A DNA stretch of 64,000 bases from the NCBI GenBank assembly GCA_021413735.1, contig JAIOPV010000164.1, positions 1-64,000 on the forward strand, read 5' to 3'. This DNA is from Planctomycetota bacterium. Its GTDB lineage: Bacteria; Planctomycetota; Planctomycetia; Gemmatales; Gemmataceae. The stretch's first letter is position 1. Every line of letters starts with the position of its first letter. The notes beneath the pieces are model-generated. The model did no database searches and was not told the DNA's origin. It saw only the letters and a program-made list of their open reading frames with translations. Positions 16,767-25,025 of the stretch are shown here, in pieces. The position numbers were made by a program, and so were the translations under genes.

Positions 16767-17642
16767 TTATCCATGAAATCGGCGATAGATCGGCGTCAAC
16801 CCTTGCGGTTCGATCTTCAGATCGGTCAGCGATTGCTTCGCGAGCCAGTCGAGCAACGCCGGCAACGCCCCGCGATACGTCAGGTTCAACTGCCCCTCGA
16901 CAATCGCGTCTGTGGGCAATGCTTCGCCACCAGGTCCGCTCCCTGGAGGTGTTCCCAGGATGCGAGCCGACACCGCACGACCTTCGCGAAGCTCGCTCAT
17001 CTCTTGGATGTGGACGAGTTCACCACGACGCAGGATCAGCACGCGATCGCACACCGCTTCGACTTCCTGCAAAACGTGCGACGAGAACAGCACAGCCTGC
17101 CCGCGTGCCTTCGCGGAACGCAACTGTTCGAGTAATTCGTCGCGCATCGTGGGGTCGAGCGTGTTGGTGGGTTCGTCCAGAATGATGAGGGGCACCTTCG
17201 GCAACAGCACCGTGAGCAGCGCCACCTTCCGCTTCATTCCGCTGGACATATGCGTGAGGGGTCGGTCGATGTCGATGTCCAACTTCTTGGCGAGCATGTC
17301 CACTTCGGAGCCAGGCACTTCGCCGCGAAGTTTTCCGAGGAAGATCACCAGTCGGCGACCGGTCATCGTATCGTAGAGCCTGAGTTCGCCGGGCAGATAT
17401 GCGACTTGCTTGCGTGCCTCGACGCCTTCCGCCCAGCAATCGAACCCGCCGATGCTCGCTCGCCCGAGGGTCGGTTTCAGGAACCCGAGCAGACTTCGCA
17501 GTGCGGTCGATTTTCCGGAACCGTTCGGCCCGAGGAGCCCAACCACCTCACCGGCCGCGATGGTGAGATTCAATCCGGCGAGGGCGCGGAACGATCCGTA
17601 GTCTTTCGTCAAATTCTCAGCGACAAGCAGCGGATTCGGCAT
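16767..17642 (-). CDS. ABC transporter ATP-binding protein
   Basis: A 291-residue cytoplasmic ATPase. The start at ATG 17642 (MPNPLLVAENLTKDYGSFRA) fits the family; the frame continues upstream without protein character. Walker A is GPNGSGKS, the signature is a variant (HMSSGMKRKV rather than LSGGQ), Walker B is LIILDEPTNTLDP and the switch His is in FSSHVLQEV. The C-terminal 70 residues are the regulatory extension usual in this class. The gene is followed at 12 nt by the permease, forming one ABC-2 exporter unit. Confidence 0.9.
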   Translation of the reverse strand: MPNPLLVAENLTKDYGSFRALAGLNLTIAAGEVVGLLGPNGSGKSTALRSLLGFLKPTLGRASIGGFDCWAEGVEARKQVAYLPGELRLYDTMTGRRLVIFLGKLRGEVPGSEVDMLAKKLDIDIDRPLTHMSSGMKRKVALLTVLLPKVPLIILDEPTNTLDPTMRDELLEQLRSAKARGQAVLFSSHVLQEVEAVCDRVLILRRGELVHIQEMSELREGRAVSARILGTPPGSGPGGEALPTDAIVEGQLNLTYRGALPALLDWLAKQSLTDLKIEPQGLTPIYRRFHG

Positions 17643-17730
17643 GCGACGGCTTTCGGTCTGAATCGGATCACAATCGATTACAAACAACACTACCCCGCGA
17701 TATCGCTCTGAGTTACAGAGGAACGGTTTT

Positions 17731-17811
17731 GCGAGCCACGGGGTTTATCCCCGTGGTCTTCGTTTCACCGATGCACAGACCAAGACCACGGGGATAAACC
17801 CCGTGGCTCGC
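17731..17811. repeat. Perfect inverted repeat with 30-nt arms
   Basis: The 30 bases at 17731-17760 are the exact complement of 17782-17811, with a 21-nt loop. Each arm also folds alone through CCACGGGG/CCCCGTGG. It lies between divergent genes (ATPase and the exported protein at 17861), so it is unlikely to be a simple terminator. It may be a mobile palindromic repeat. Confidence 0.7.
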
Positions 17812-17860
17812 AGTGACAGTGTCGAGTAAGCTGCAAGCGACACACCTCGGAGGCTCAACA

Positions 17861-18814
17861 ATGCGTGGACGCTGGCTCATCGGGATCTTCGTTGTCGGGT
17901 TGGCTGCACTCGGTTCACATGGTGAATCGCCTGTGGAGAAACCGAAAACTCCGGCTGGCGAACAACCGGCCGAGGCCAAGAAACTGCCCGACGAACTGGC
18001 CACGCTGAACGTTGCCTCGCGCAAGATGTACTCAGGCGGTCGCACTCTGGAACTCTCAACGATCCCGGTCATCATCATCGTTTCCGGCGATGACCTCGTG
18101 CTTCGCAAGAACGGCAAGCGAACCGTCGCGACCGTAGTTCCGCCGGAATACCACTCGCTGAAGTGCATCGCACATTCAACGCTTGCCCTATGTACCCATC
18201 TCATTTTTGAGCCGGGACGCCCCCTCAACGAAGACCGCATGAAGACGTTAAAGGAGTATCACGCGCAAATGACCGCCGCGGTGCCTGCCGTCGAGAAGTG
18301 CGGCTTCGACGCTGACACGCTCGCTCGCCAAAAGCGCATCCTTGCTCGGGCACTGGAATTCACCGCGAAGGTCATCGAAGCGGGAAAGGTGTCCGGCGAC
18401 GATCTCGCGAAGTTCTGTCGGACGTCGCGTGCCGATGTGCTGGCGAACGCTGCGGGTGCCGCGAAGGCTCAACTGGTCAGCATGCACAAGCAGGTCATGG
18501 AGTGGAAGAAGGACATGACGGCCGAGGAATGGGCACTGCTCACGGTCGTGATCCCCGGAGTTCAGACAGCGCGCCCCGAGAATGCCGCCGTACAATATTT
18601 TGCTCGACTCTTCGGCGAAGCTGTCGGCGAAAGTCGCCGTGTCGTGTATGCCGAATCGCTGTGGGACGAGGAGAAGGCGATCAACTTACTCGGCACAATT
18701 CGACTCGACGGGAAGCTCTCGGTCGCGGTGTTCGGCGACCCGTTCCGGATGTATCGCGATCTTCTCGCTGATGTCGCGAGAACCGCCATCGACGACATTT
18801 TCGCCGCCCCGTGA
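17861..18814 (+). CDS. Exported protein of unknown function
   Basis: A 317-residue protein. The start at ATG 17861 has a clear GGAGG. The N-terminus (MRGRWLIGIFVVGLAALGSH) is a signal peptide, followed by a charged Pro/Glu linker. The mature part is mostly helical with a central domain containing GDDLVLRKNGKRTVATVVPP. No catalytic motif or cysteine pattern identifies it. It ends 19 nt before the thiolase gene and could be co-transcribed, but a functional link is not evident. Confidence 0.6.
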   Translation: MRGRWLIGIFVVGLAALGSHGESPVEKPKTPAGEQPAEAKKLPDELATLNVASRKMYSGGRTLELSTIPVIIIVSGDDLVLRKNGKRTVATVVPPEYHSLKCIAHSTLALCTHLIFEPGRPLNEDRMKTLKEYHAQMTAAVPAVEKCGFDADTLARQKRILARALEFTAKVIEAGKVSGDDLAKFCRTSRADVLANAAGAAKAQLVSMHKQVMEWKKDMTAEEWALLTVVIPGVQTARPENAAVQYFARLFGEAVGESRRVVYAESLWDEEKAINLLGTIRLDGKLSVAVFGDPFRMYRDLLADVARTAIDDIFAAP

Positions 18815-18833
18815 CCCAACAAAGGAATCACAA

Positions 18834-20015
18834 ATGGACGCATACATCCTCTCCGCTGTCCGCACCCCGATCGGGAAGTTCCTCGGCGGTCTTGCGGAAC
18901 TGACCGCTCCAAAACTCGGGGCCATCGTCATTGCGGAGGCCATCAAGCGAGCGCACGTCGAGCCTGCACAGGTGCAAGATGTCATCATGGGAAACGTCGT
19001 GCAGGCCGGCGTCGGGCAAGCGCCTGCACGGCAAGCGGCGATTCTTGCAGGCGTTCCGGACACGGTGCCGGCGCACACGACGAACATGGTGTGCGGTTCC
19101 GGTTTGAAGGCGGTCATGCTCGCGGCGAAGAGCATTAAGGCCGGCGACGCGAGCATCATTGTTGCTGGAGGAATGGAGAGCATGAGCCGAGCGCCGTTTC
19201 TGCTTCCCGGAGCAAGACTCGGCTACAAGTACGGCGACCAAACCGCCCAAGACGCTCTGATTCGTGACGGGTTGTGGTGTCCGTTCGAGAACTGGCCGAT
19301 GGGCGAAGCGGCCGAATACATCGCGACGAAGTGCGAAGTTGGTCGCGCCGAACAGGACCGCTTCGCGGCCCAGAGCCATCACCGGGCGACGATCGCATGG
19401 TCGAGTGGCGCATTCAAGGACGAGGTCGTTCCGGTCACTTTCTTGGCGGGAAAGAAGCCATTGCCGCCGGTCGAACGCGACGAGGGCATCCGTTCCGACA
19501 CGACCTACGACACGCTCGCCAAGCTGAAGCCAGCGTTCAAGGCTGATGGCAGCGTGACGGCCGGCAACTCGTCGCAACTGAGCGACGGAGCGGCGGCGTT
19601 AGTCGTGGCATCGGGGCGGTTCCTGGAGATCGCGGGGGCCAAGCCGCTGGCTCGCATCGTGGCGTATTCGATGAGCGGCGTGAACCCGAAGGACATCTTC
19701 ATCGCGCCGGTGTCGGCGGTGAAGTCAGTGTGCGAGAAGGCAAGGCTCGCGGTGAAAGACATCGACCTGTTCGAGTTGAACGAGGCGTTTGCGTCGCAGA
19801 TGCTGGCGTGCGGAAAGGAACTGCAGCTCGACGAGTCGAAGGTGAACGTGTTGGGTGGCGCGATTGCGTTGGGGCATCCGATCGGAGCGAGCGGGGCACG
19901 GGTGTTAGTGACGCTGATTCATGCGTTGCGTCATCGCAACAAGCGGTATGGGTTAGCGTCGCTGTGCCTCGGTGGTGGCAACGCCGTTGCCATGATTGTC
20001 GAGCGAGTGGACTAA
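18834..20015 (+). CDS. Acetyl-CoA acetyltransferase (thiolase II)
   Basis: A 393-residue cytoplasmic enzyme that condenses two acetyl-CoA to acetoacetyl-CoA, or cleaves acetoacetyl-CoA. The start at ATG 18834 has AAAGGA 9 nt upstream. Catalytic residues are visible: Cys87 in NMVCGSG, the NEAFA loop, His348 in ALGHPIGASG and Cys378 in SLCLGGGNA. Length and motifs match the AtoB/PhaA group. With no phaB, phaC or mevalonate genes nearby, the pathway (polyhydroxybutyrate, ketone or fatty-acid metabolism) cannot be chosen. The neighbour at 20025 follows 9 nt after the stop, suggesting co-transcription. Confidence 0.92.
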   Translation: MDAYILSAVRTPIGKFLGGLAELTAPKLGAIVIAEAIKRAHVEPAQVQDVIMGNVVQAGVGQAPARQAAILAGVPDTVPAHTTNMVCGSGLKAVMLAAKSIKAGDASIIVAGGMESMSRAPFLLPGARLGYKYGDQTAQDALIRDGLWCPFENWPMGEAAEYIATKCEVGRAEQDRFAAQSHHRATIAWSSGAFKDEVVPVTFLAGKKPLPPVERDEGIRSDTTYDTLAKLKPAFKADGSVTAGNSSQLSDGAAALVVASGRFLEIAGAKPLARIVAYSMSGVNPKDIFIAPVSAVKSVCEKARLAVKDIDLFELNEAFASQMLACGKELQLDESKVNVLGGAIALGHPIGASGARVLVTLIHALRHRNKRYGLASLCLGGGNAVAMIVERVD

Positions 20016-20024
20016 CCGCGAACC

Positions 20025-20435
20025 ATGAAGTCCACGCTGCTGATGCTTGAAGATGACGCCGAGCGCATGACCCGATTCCAAGCGGTGATCGCGAGGCTTG
20101 ACGTCGAACTCATCGTCTGGCGGGATGCTCACTGCATGATTGCGGAGTTAGCAGCGTTCCTGCCCGCGGCCCGGCTGATTTCGCTCGACCACGATCTGGA
20201 GCCCGAAAGCGACACCGACCCCGGCGATGGCCTCGACGTCGCGAAGCATCTCGCGAACCTGTCGCCGATGTGCCCGGTCATCATTCACACGAGCAACGGC
20301 GTCCGCGGCGACTCGATGACCGGTGAACTGGAACTCGCCAAGTGGAAGCATCATCGCGTGATGCCGCTCGGCGACGACTGGATCGAAGTCGATTGGTACG
20401 CTATTGCTCGCCGGGTGCTTCGCAAGAAAAGGTGA
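20025..20435 (+). CDS. Cyclic-phosphate-processing receiver-like protein
   Basis: A 136-residue single-domain protein. It begins LLMLEDDAERMTRF, like a response-regulator receiver, and has SLDHDLEPE where a receiver has its phosphorylated Asp strand, then VIIHTSNGV and a final basic helix. The LDHDL motif is typical of the receiver-derived domain proposed to process cyclic phosphates in RNA or nucleotide repair contexts, which lacks an output domain. That function is family knowledge and not shown here. It lies 9 nt after thiolase and 13 nt before the M41-like gene. Confidence 0.65.
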   Translation: MKSTLLMLEDDAERMTRFQAVIARLDVELIVWRDAHCMIAELAAFLPAARLISLDHDLEPESDTDPGDGLDVAKHLANLSPMCPVIIHTSNGVRGDSMTGELELAKWKHHRVMPLGDDWIEVDWYAIARRVLRKKR

Positions 20436-20448
20436 ATCGAAATCTCGA

Positions 20449-20922
20449 ATGCCAGACACTCCCCAACACGATCCAATCACGGCGTATCACGAAGCGGGCC
20501 ACGCCGTCGTAGCACTCGCCCTCGGCAGGCCCGTTCATCGCGTCAGCGTGCTGCCCAACCGCGACCGCCTCGGACACTGCGAATTCGCCAAGGGGAAGTT
20601 CAAACCCAGCGACGACGCACTCGAACGCGAATGTCTCATCGCACTCGCCGGACTCGCGGCCGAGGCCAGGCACACCGGTCGATACGAAATGGAAGGCGCG
20701 AACCAAGACCTGCGCTATGTGCGACGGCTCGTGCTGGAACGCAAGTCGGAACGAGCCGCCCCGCGATACGAAGAACGGCTCCTGAGCAAGGTCGAGGCGA
20801 TACTCGGCGATGACGAAACGTGGCGAGCCGTGGAACTGATCGCGGCGGAGTTACTGAAGCACGGCGTCATCAGTGGCCGCGCCGCACGGCATCTCTTCGA
20901 ACAGGCGACCGCAGAGAAGTAA
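20449..20922 (+). CDS. M41-like (FtsH protease domain) metallopeptidase, stand-alone
   Basis: A 157-residue protein beginning at ATG 20449. The HExxH zinc motif is in ITAYHEAGHAVVALALG (His14-Glu-Ala-Gly-His18), as in the protease domain of FtsH. It lacks the AAA ATPase and membrane part of FtsH and is much shorter than that family. A third zinc ligand may be the Asp of the GANQDLRYVRRL segment, which matches the GA.nDl motif of M41 peptidases. Such small M41-like proteins are common in planctomycetes with unknown substrates. It is convergent with the SUI1 fusion gene, whose stop is immediately adjacent (20923). Confidence 0.7.
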   Translation: MPDTPQHDPITAYHEAGHAVVALALGRPVHRVSVLPNRDRLGHCEFAKGKFKPSDDALERECLIALAGLAAEARHTGRYEMEGANQDLRYVRRLVLERKSERAAPRYEERLLSKVEAILGDDETWRAVELIAAELLKHGVISGRAARHLFEQATAEK

Positions 20923-21501
20923 TCACCCACCCGAACGCTTCACCTTGTAGCCGAGCTTTTCCAGTTCAGTCACGAGCTTGTCGCGGTGGTCGCCCTGAAT
21001 CTCGATGCGGCCATCCTTCGCCGTGCCGCCACTGCCACACGAGTTCTTCAACTTCGTCGCAAGTTCCTTGAGCGCTTCCTCGCCCAGCGGCAACTCCGAC
21101 ACCACCGTGACGCCCTTGCCCTTTCGGCCAGCAGTCTCGCGACCAACCTTTACCGTATGAATCTTCTTCGGTGCTGCCGCCGGGGGCGGGGGTGGCGACA
21201 TCACCGCTTGATCGTTGCCACCGAGCAACCGGGCGAGAAGCTTGTTCACTTCCAGTTCGAGGTCACTCGACACGAGGCGTTCGAGCTTGCCTTGCCAGTT
21301 CGGCGTGAGGTCCGGCGACTCCACCACGACCAGCACCGAGACACCCGCAAGCGCATCGGCGGGTAGGTCGTCGGCTGGTCGCGAACGCACCGACCACGAC
21401 AACCCGACGCGACTCGCCGCAGCCGAGAATGCTGTCTCCGCTGCCTTCGCTCGTGCGGCGTCGGGAGAGATGAACAGGATGATCTTTTGGAACTTGGCCA
21501 T
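20923..21501 (-). CDS. SUI1/eIF1-domain protein with extra N-terminal domain
   Basis: A 192-residue protein from ATG 21501 (MAKFQKIILFISPDAARAKA). The C-terminal 80 residues are a SUI1/YciH-type domain, including KVGRETAGRKGKGVTVVSEL, KNSCGSGGTAKDGRIEIQGD and KLGYKVKRSGG. This domain belongs to eIF1-like factors that monitor start-codon choice. The N-terminal 95 residues form an alpha/beta unit (IILFISPDAARAKAAE, then VSVLVVVESPD) whose layout recalls low-molecular-weight phosphatases, but without the catalytic CX5R loop. A proline run joins the two. YciH proteins are normally about 110 residues, so the extra domain is unusual. Confidence 0.75.
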   Translation of the reverse strand: MAKFQKIILFISPDAARAKAAETAFSAAASRVGLSWSVRSRPADDLPADALAGVSVLVVVESPDLTPNWQGKLERLVSSDLELEVNKLLARLLGGNDQAVMSPPPPPAAAPKKIHTVKVGRETAGRKGKGVTVVSELPLGEEALKELATKLKNSCGSGGTAKDGRIEIQGDHRDKLVTELEKLGYKVKRSGG

Positions 21502-21515
21502 GTCAATCTCAAGCA

Positions 21516-21587
21516 GGGCCGCCACGGAGGGCGGCCCCTACAAATCAAAGGGTTCTTGCTTGTAGGGGCCGCCCTCCGTGGCGGCCC
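21516..21587. repeat. Perfect inverted repeat with 28-nt arms
   Basis: 21516-21543 is the exact complement of 21560-21587 around a 16-nt loop; the arms are built on GGGCCGCC and GGGCGGCCCC. It lies between the stop of the methanethiol oxidase gene and the SUI1 gene start, both on the minus strand, where a transcript hairpin could end the upstream unit. Confidence 0.7.
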
Positions 21588-21593
21588 ATTCGC

Positions 21594-22997
21594 TCAACTG
21601 AAGATGTCGCTGGTGCAATCGCCACCAGGGTAACGAACCTCGTGCGCACGACTCGGGCCGTCCGGCTCCTTCCCGAAATCGACGTGGAACTTCTCGTTCA
21701 GCGTCAGCCCGCCCTTGTCGGTGTCGCAGTCGAGTTGCAGCATCCACGAACCCCGCTTCGCCATATCCGGATAGAAGACGTTATCCCAGGTGCTGTAAAG
21801 CGAGTTCGTGAGGTAAAGGCGTTTGCCGTCGAGCGACAATTGCATCATTTGCGGCCCGCCGCTCAGTTTCTTGCCCTTCGGTTGTCCTTGCGGGGCCACG
21901 ATGCCGCCCAGAGTGATGCTGCCGACCGGCTTCGCCTCACGCGGGTTGGTGATGTCGAATTGATACACCTTCCCGTGTAACCACGTTGCGACGTACATGA
22001 ACCGGTCATCCATCGAGATGACGAAATCGCTGATGAGCGCAGGCACAACCCCGCCGGGGAACTTGTCGTCCTTTACCCCACCTAAACCGACCACTTCCTC
22101 CACCTTCCACTTCCCATCCGCATCAGGCGCGAACTTCCACATCTTGCTGCTGAGAGCGGCACCGACGAAGCCCCACGCCTTCTCCGGGTCGTGAGCAAAC
22201 CGCACCTCCAGCGGAATTGCTCCGGCACCCAGATCGAACGACTGGCGAATCTTTCGCTCCGGCCAGTCCCACAAGTGAATCTTCTGGCCGTACTTACCCG
22301 CTTTCACGTCGTCGAAATTCGGCCCAGGTGCGAACGTTTTCGGCGCGGCCCACTCGCTCGATACCATCACTTTGTGACGCGGTTGATACCAGAAGTCATA
22401 GTTGAACGACATTCCTTTCGCGTCCTTCTCCCAGCGGCCGGTCGGCTCGAATTTCTCGTTCAGCAGCAGGAAACCGCCAGGGCCTTCGCCTTTCGCGTTG
22501 CCGAGCATCGAGATCATGACCTCGCCACTCGGCAGGCAGTGAACCGTGTGCGGGGCAGTCAGGTCGGCTACCTTCGCGATGTCATCGGGCTCGATGACCT
22601 TGTGCATCTTCAGATTCAGCGGATCCTTGGCGTCGATGATGTGAATGCGACTCGACCCCAACCCCGGGACGATTAGATAGCGCCGATCGCCTGGTTTGCC
22701 GTGACATGACGAGCAGATGTTCCAGCCGAAGTGATGCAACTCGTCGCCGACCTTCGGCATCTTCAACCGCGAGACGACCTGCGAATACAGCTTCGAGTCT
22801 GGGTCGGCATCGACAACCGCAAGGTAATCGGGTTTGTCGATGCCGGTGCCGGTGTAAGTGCAGGTGACGAACAGCAACTTCTCGCGTGGCCCCTTCATCG
22901 CTTCTTTGGGCGATGCGAACCCAGGTGTGTCGGCGGCACCAGCGAGGGTTGATGCCGCACCGACAGCGGTCGCGGCCAAGAATTCGCGGCGATCCAT
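21594..22997 (-). CDS. Methanethiol oxidase / selenium-binding protein SBP56, Tat-type signal
   Basis: A 467-residue protein of the SBP56 family, which oxidises methanethiol to formaldehyde, hydrogen sulfide and hydrogen peroxide. The body matches closely: KLLFVTCTYTGTG, VGDELHHFGWNICSSCHG, TAPHTVHCLPSGEVMISMLG and YLTNSLYSTWDNVFYPD. The CSSC pair and the His residues are those expected for the metal site. The first 25 residues (MDRREFLAATAVGAASTLAG) carry a twin-arginine pattern and signal-like core, so the enzyme probably works outside the cytoplasm. The start at ATG 22997 has GGGAG upstream. It is divergent from htrA and followed by a 28-nt-arm palindrome. Confidence 0.88.
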   Translation of the reverse strand: MDRREFLAATAVGAASTLAGAADTPGFASPKEAMKGPREKLLFVTCTYTGTGIDKPDYLAVVDADPDSKLYSQVVSRLKMPKVGDELHHFGWNICSSCHGKPGDRRYLIVPGLGSSRIHIIDAKDPLNLKMHKVIEPDDIAKVADLTAPHTVHCLPSGEVMISMLGNAKGEGPGGFLLLNEKFEPTGRWEKDAKGMSFNYDFWYQPRHKVMVSSEWAAPKTFAPGPNFDDVKAGKYGQKIHLWDWPERKIRQSFDLGAGAIPLEVRFAHDPEKAWGFVGAALSSKMWKFAPDADGKWKVEEVVGLGGVKDDKFPGGVVPALISDFVISMDDRFMYVATWLHGKVYQFDITNPREAKPVGSITLGGIVAPQGQPKGKKLSGGPQMMQLSLDGKRLYLTNSLYSTWDNVFYPDMAKRGSWMLQLDCDTDKGGLTLNEKFHVDFGKEPDGPSRAHEVRYPGGDCTSDIFS

Positions 22998-23101
22998 ATC
23001 TGGCTCCCAAGGAGGAGTTCGGTCGCGTTCATCTTATGCGACAGAATTGGACTTGCCTGCCTGCCGTAGAATGGGACACGCAAAACGTAGGAGAACTACC
23101 C

Positions 23102-24118
23102 GTGTCACGATTCTGGCAGCACTTCATCACCAACGGCGGCGAAGACGAAGTTCCCGCATCTCCCGCCCCGCAACCCGTCAACGATGGCGACGCACTCGAC
23201 GCATTTTCCCGCGTCGTGGTGAACGTTGCCGAGAAACTTCGCCCAGCCGTCGTGAACCTCCGGGTTGGCAAAGGCGCACGCGCCGGCGGCGGCTCCGGCG
23301 TGCTATTCACGCCAGACGGCTTCCTGCTCACGAATCACCACGTCGTGGATGACGCGGACAAGGTTCGCGTTCGCCTCAACGATGGCTCCGAGTTGTCGGG
23401 CCGCGTTGTCGGCAACGATCCGTGGACCGATCTGGCTGTCGTGCAGATCGAAGGCAACACGTTCCCGTTCGCGAGCCTTGGCGATTCGGCAAAGCTGAAA
23501 GTCGGGCAACTCGCGGTTGCCATCGGAAGCCCGCTCGGGTTCGAGTCCACCGTGACGGCCGGCGTGATCTCGGCGCTGGGGCGCACGCTTCGCAGCGTGT
23601 CGGGCCACTTGGTCGACAATATCGTTCAGACCGACGCCGCGTTGAATCCGGGGAACAGTGGCGGGCCGTTGGTCGATTCGCACGGTCGCGTGGTGGGCAT
23701 CAACACGGCAATCATTCAGCCGGCACAGGGGATCTGTTTCGCGGTGCCGGTGAATACGGCGAAGACGATTCTGCCGCAACTTCTCAAACACGGCCGCGTC
23801 ATTCGTGGGTACCTTGGGCTACATGCGAGACAGGTGCCGATTGCTCCGGATATCCGTTCGAAATATGTGATCGACCAGAAGACCGGGATCGAGATTATGA
23901 TGCTCGAAGAAGACGGGCCAGCTCAGAATGCGGGGTTGTGGATTGAAGATGTGGTCGTGTCGTTCGCAGGTAAGCCAGTAACGAACATCGACGATTTGCA
24001 ACGTTTGCTGACGCAACACCCAGTTGGGATGCCTGCTCCGGTGGTCGTGATCCGCGAGGGCAGGCGTGTGGAACGCACTGCGGTTCCGGGTGAGTACCCA
24101 AGCCCTGTGCGAGGATAA
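23102..24118 (+). CDS. HtrA/DegP-type serine protease
   Basis: A 338-residue S1C protease from GTG 23102 (MSRFWQHFITNG) with AGGAGA 8 nt upstream; the frame runs further back, but that part is not protein-like. The catalytic triad is His80 in LLTNHHVV, Asp110 in WTDLAV and Ser186 in GNSGGPL. The substrate-pocket loop TDAALNPGNSGGPL is intact. One PDZ domain follows (about 250-335; GYLGLHARQVP, PAQNAGLWIEDVVVSF). No signal peptide or membrane anchor is visible, which is unusual for HtrA and suggests a cytoplasmic form or an unrecognised export route. It degrades or refolds damaged proteins. Confidence 0.88.
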   Translation: MSRFWQHFITNGGEDEVPASPAPQPVNDGDALDAFSRVVVNVAEKLRPAVVNLRVGKGARAGGGSGVLFTPDGFLLTNHHVVDDADKVRVRLNDGSELSGRVVGNDPWTDLAVVQIEGNTFPFASLGDSAKLKVGQLAVAIGSPLGFESTVTAGVISALGRTLRSVSGHLVDNIVQTDAALNPGNSGGPLVDSHGRVVGINTAIIQPAQGICFAVPVNTAKTILPQLLKHGRVIRGYLGLHARQVPIAPDIRSKYVIDQKTGIEIMMLEEDGPAQNAGLWIEDVVVSFAGKPVTNIDDLQRLLTQHPVGMPAPVVVIREGRRVERTAVPGEYPSPVRG

Positions 24119-24444
24119 TCTGGGAATTCCGTGGAAAAAGATGGCCACTCGGGCTTTTTATTTTTCGACCGCGTGCGTATCATCCTGGGGACGGGTGGCG
24201 AGTGCCACTCGCTCAGGAGCTACGAATCGCCTTGCTGCTATCTCGCTTCGACCCTTCTTGGTCTTTTGACTCTGAGCACGACCTCACAGCCTCCAAGACA
24301 GTCAAGCTGGTATTGCCGCAGAGGAACCGCCCTCGTCGTTCAGCGTTCTTGCTGAACGAGCCGGCCTGAAATCGTTCCGTTCCTGTCTGGCGCGCGGCCT
24401 TTCCGCGCAAAGTTTGCAGGGCCAGTGGCCCAGAGTGAAAGACC
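24119..24444 (+). other. Structured leader upstream of the RRM gene
   Basis: A 326-nt gap without a convincing gene. It contains hairpins GCGAGTG/CACTCGC (near 24209), a 9-bp stem TCGTTCAGC/GCTGAACGA (24336-24359) and GCGCGG/CCGCGC (24392-24408). It may be the 5' leader of the downstream RNA-binding protein gene, which has no strong ribosome site. Leader-mediated cold or autoregulation is possible inference. Confidence 0.35.
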
Positions 24445-24828
24445 ATGTCGGCGAAGAAGTTGTATGTTGGGAACATCTCGTTCCAAACCACCAGTGACGA
24501 TCTTGTCCAGGCGTTCTCCCAATACGGGACCGTCCTGGGTGCGCAGATTGTCAGCGATCGCGAAACCGGCCGCAGCCGAGGATTCGCGTTCGTCGAAATG
24601 CACACCGGCGGCGATGAAGCGATCGCCGCAATGAACGGTGCGCAACTCGGCGGCCGAACCCTGACCGTCAACGAAGCCAAGCCCCGCGAAGAACGTCCTC
24701 GGACGGGCGGCGGTGGCGGCTACGGTGGTGGTGCGGGTGGCGGTGGCGGTCGTGGTGGCTACGGCGGTGGCGGCGGCGGAAGCCGTGGCGGCTACGGCGG
24801 TGGCGGTGGTGGCGGCGGCCGCTACTGA
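24445..24828 (+). CDS. Glycine-rich RNA-binding protein (RRM)
   Basis: A 127-residue protein. The single RRM has RNP2 (LYVGNI, about 6-11) and RNP1 (RGFAFVEM, about 45-52) in the right order. The C-terminal third is a Gly-rich tail with scattered Arg and Tyr, of the RGG type known to aid RNA binding or chaperoning. Proteins of this size and design in bacteria act as RNA chaperones, often induced by cold. The start is ATG 24445, weakly supported by GTGAAAG. A strong terminator lies about 100 nt downstream (24932-24968). The gene is monocistronic. Confidence 0.9.
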   Translation: MSAKKLYVGNISFQTTSDDLVQAFSQYGTVLGAQIVSDRETGRSRGFAFVEMHTGGDEAIAAMNGAQLGGRTLTVNEAKPREERPRTGGGGGYGGGAGGGGGRGGYGGGGGGSRGGYGGGGGGGGRY

Positions 24829-24931
24829 TAATTGAACAACAGCGAATCAATGGCGAGTGGGGGATGTGAACCCCACAGGTAAGGGATTAGCACTACCGTA
24901 GGTGACTTCTCCCCCGCTCTCCAGCGAGTTC

Positions 24932-24968
24932 AAGAAAGCCTCAGGCCGTTGCCTGGGGCTTTCTTTTT
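24932..24968 (+). terminator. Rho-independent terminator
   Basis: AAGAAAGCCTCAGGC and GCCTGGGGCTTTCTT pair with a 4-nt loop (one T-G pair), followed by TTTTT. It probably ends the RRM transcript and reads only rightward. Confidence 0.75.
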
Positions 24969-25025
24969 TTGTGTCGGCGGGATACGCTCAACCTACCAGC
25001 CTTCCATCCCGCCGAGTCCAATCTC

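Noticed and set aside
22886-23101. Longer start for HtrA
   Set aside because: It would overlap the divergent methanethiol oxidase gene and lacks a ribosome site; GTG 23102 has one.
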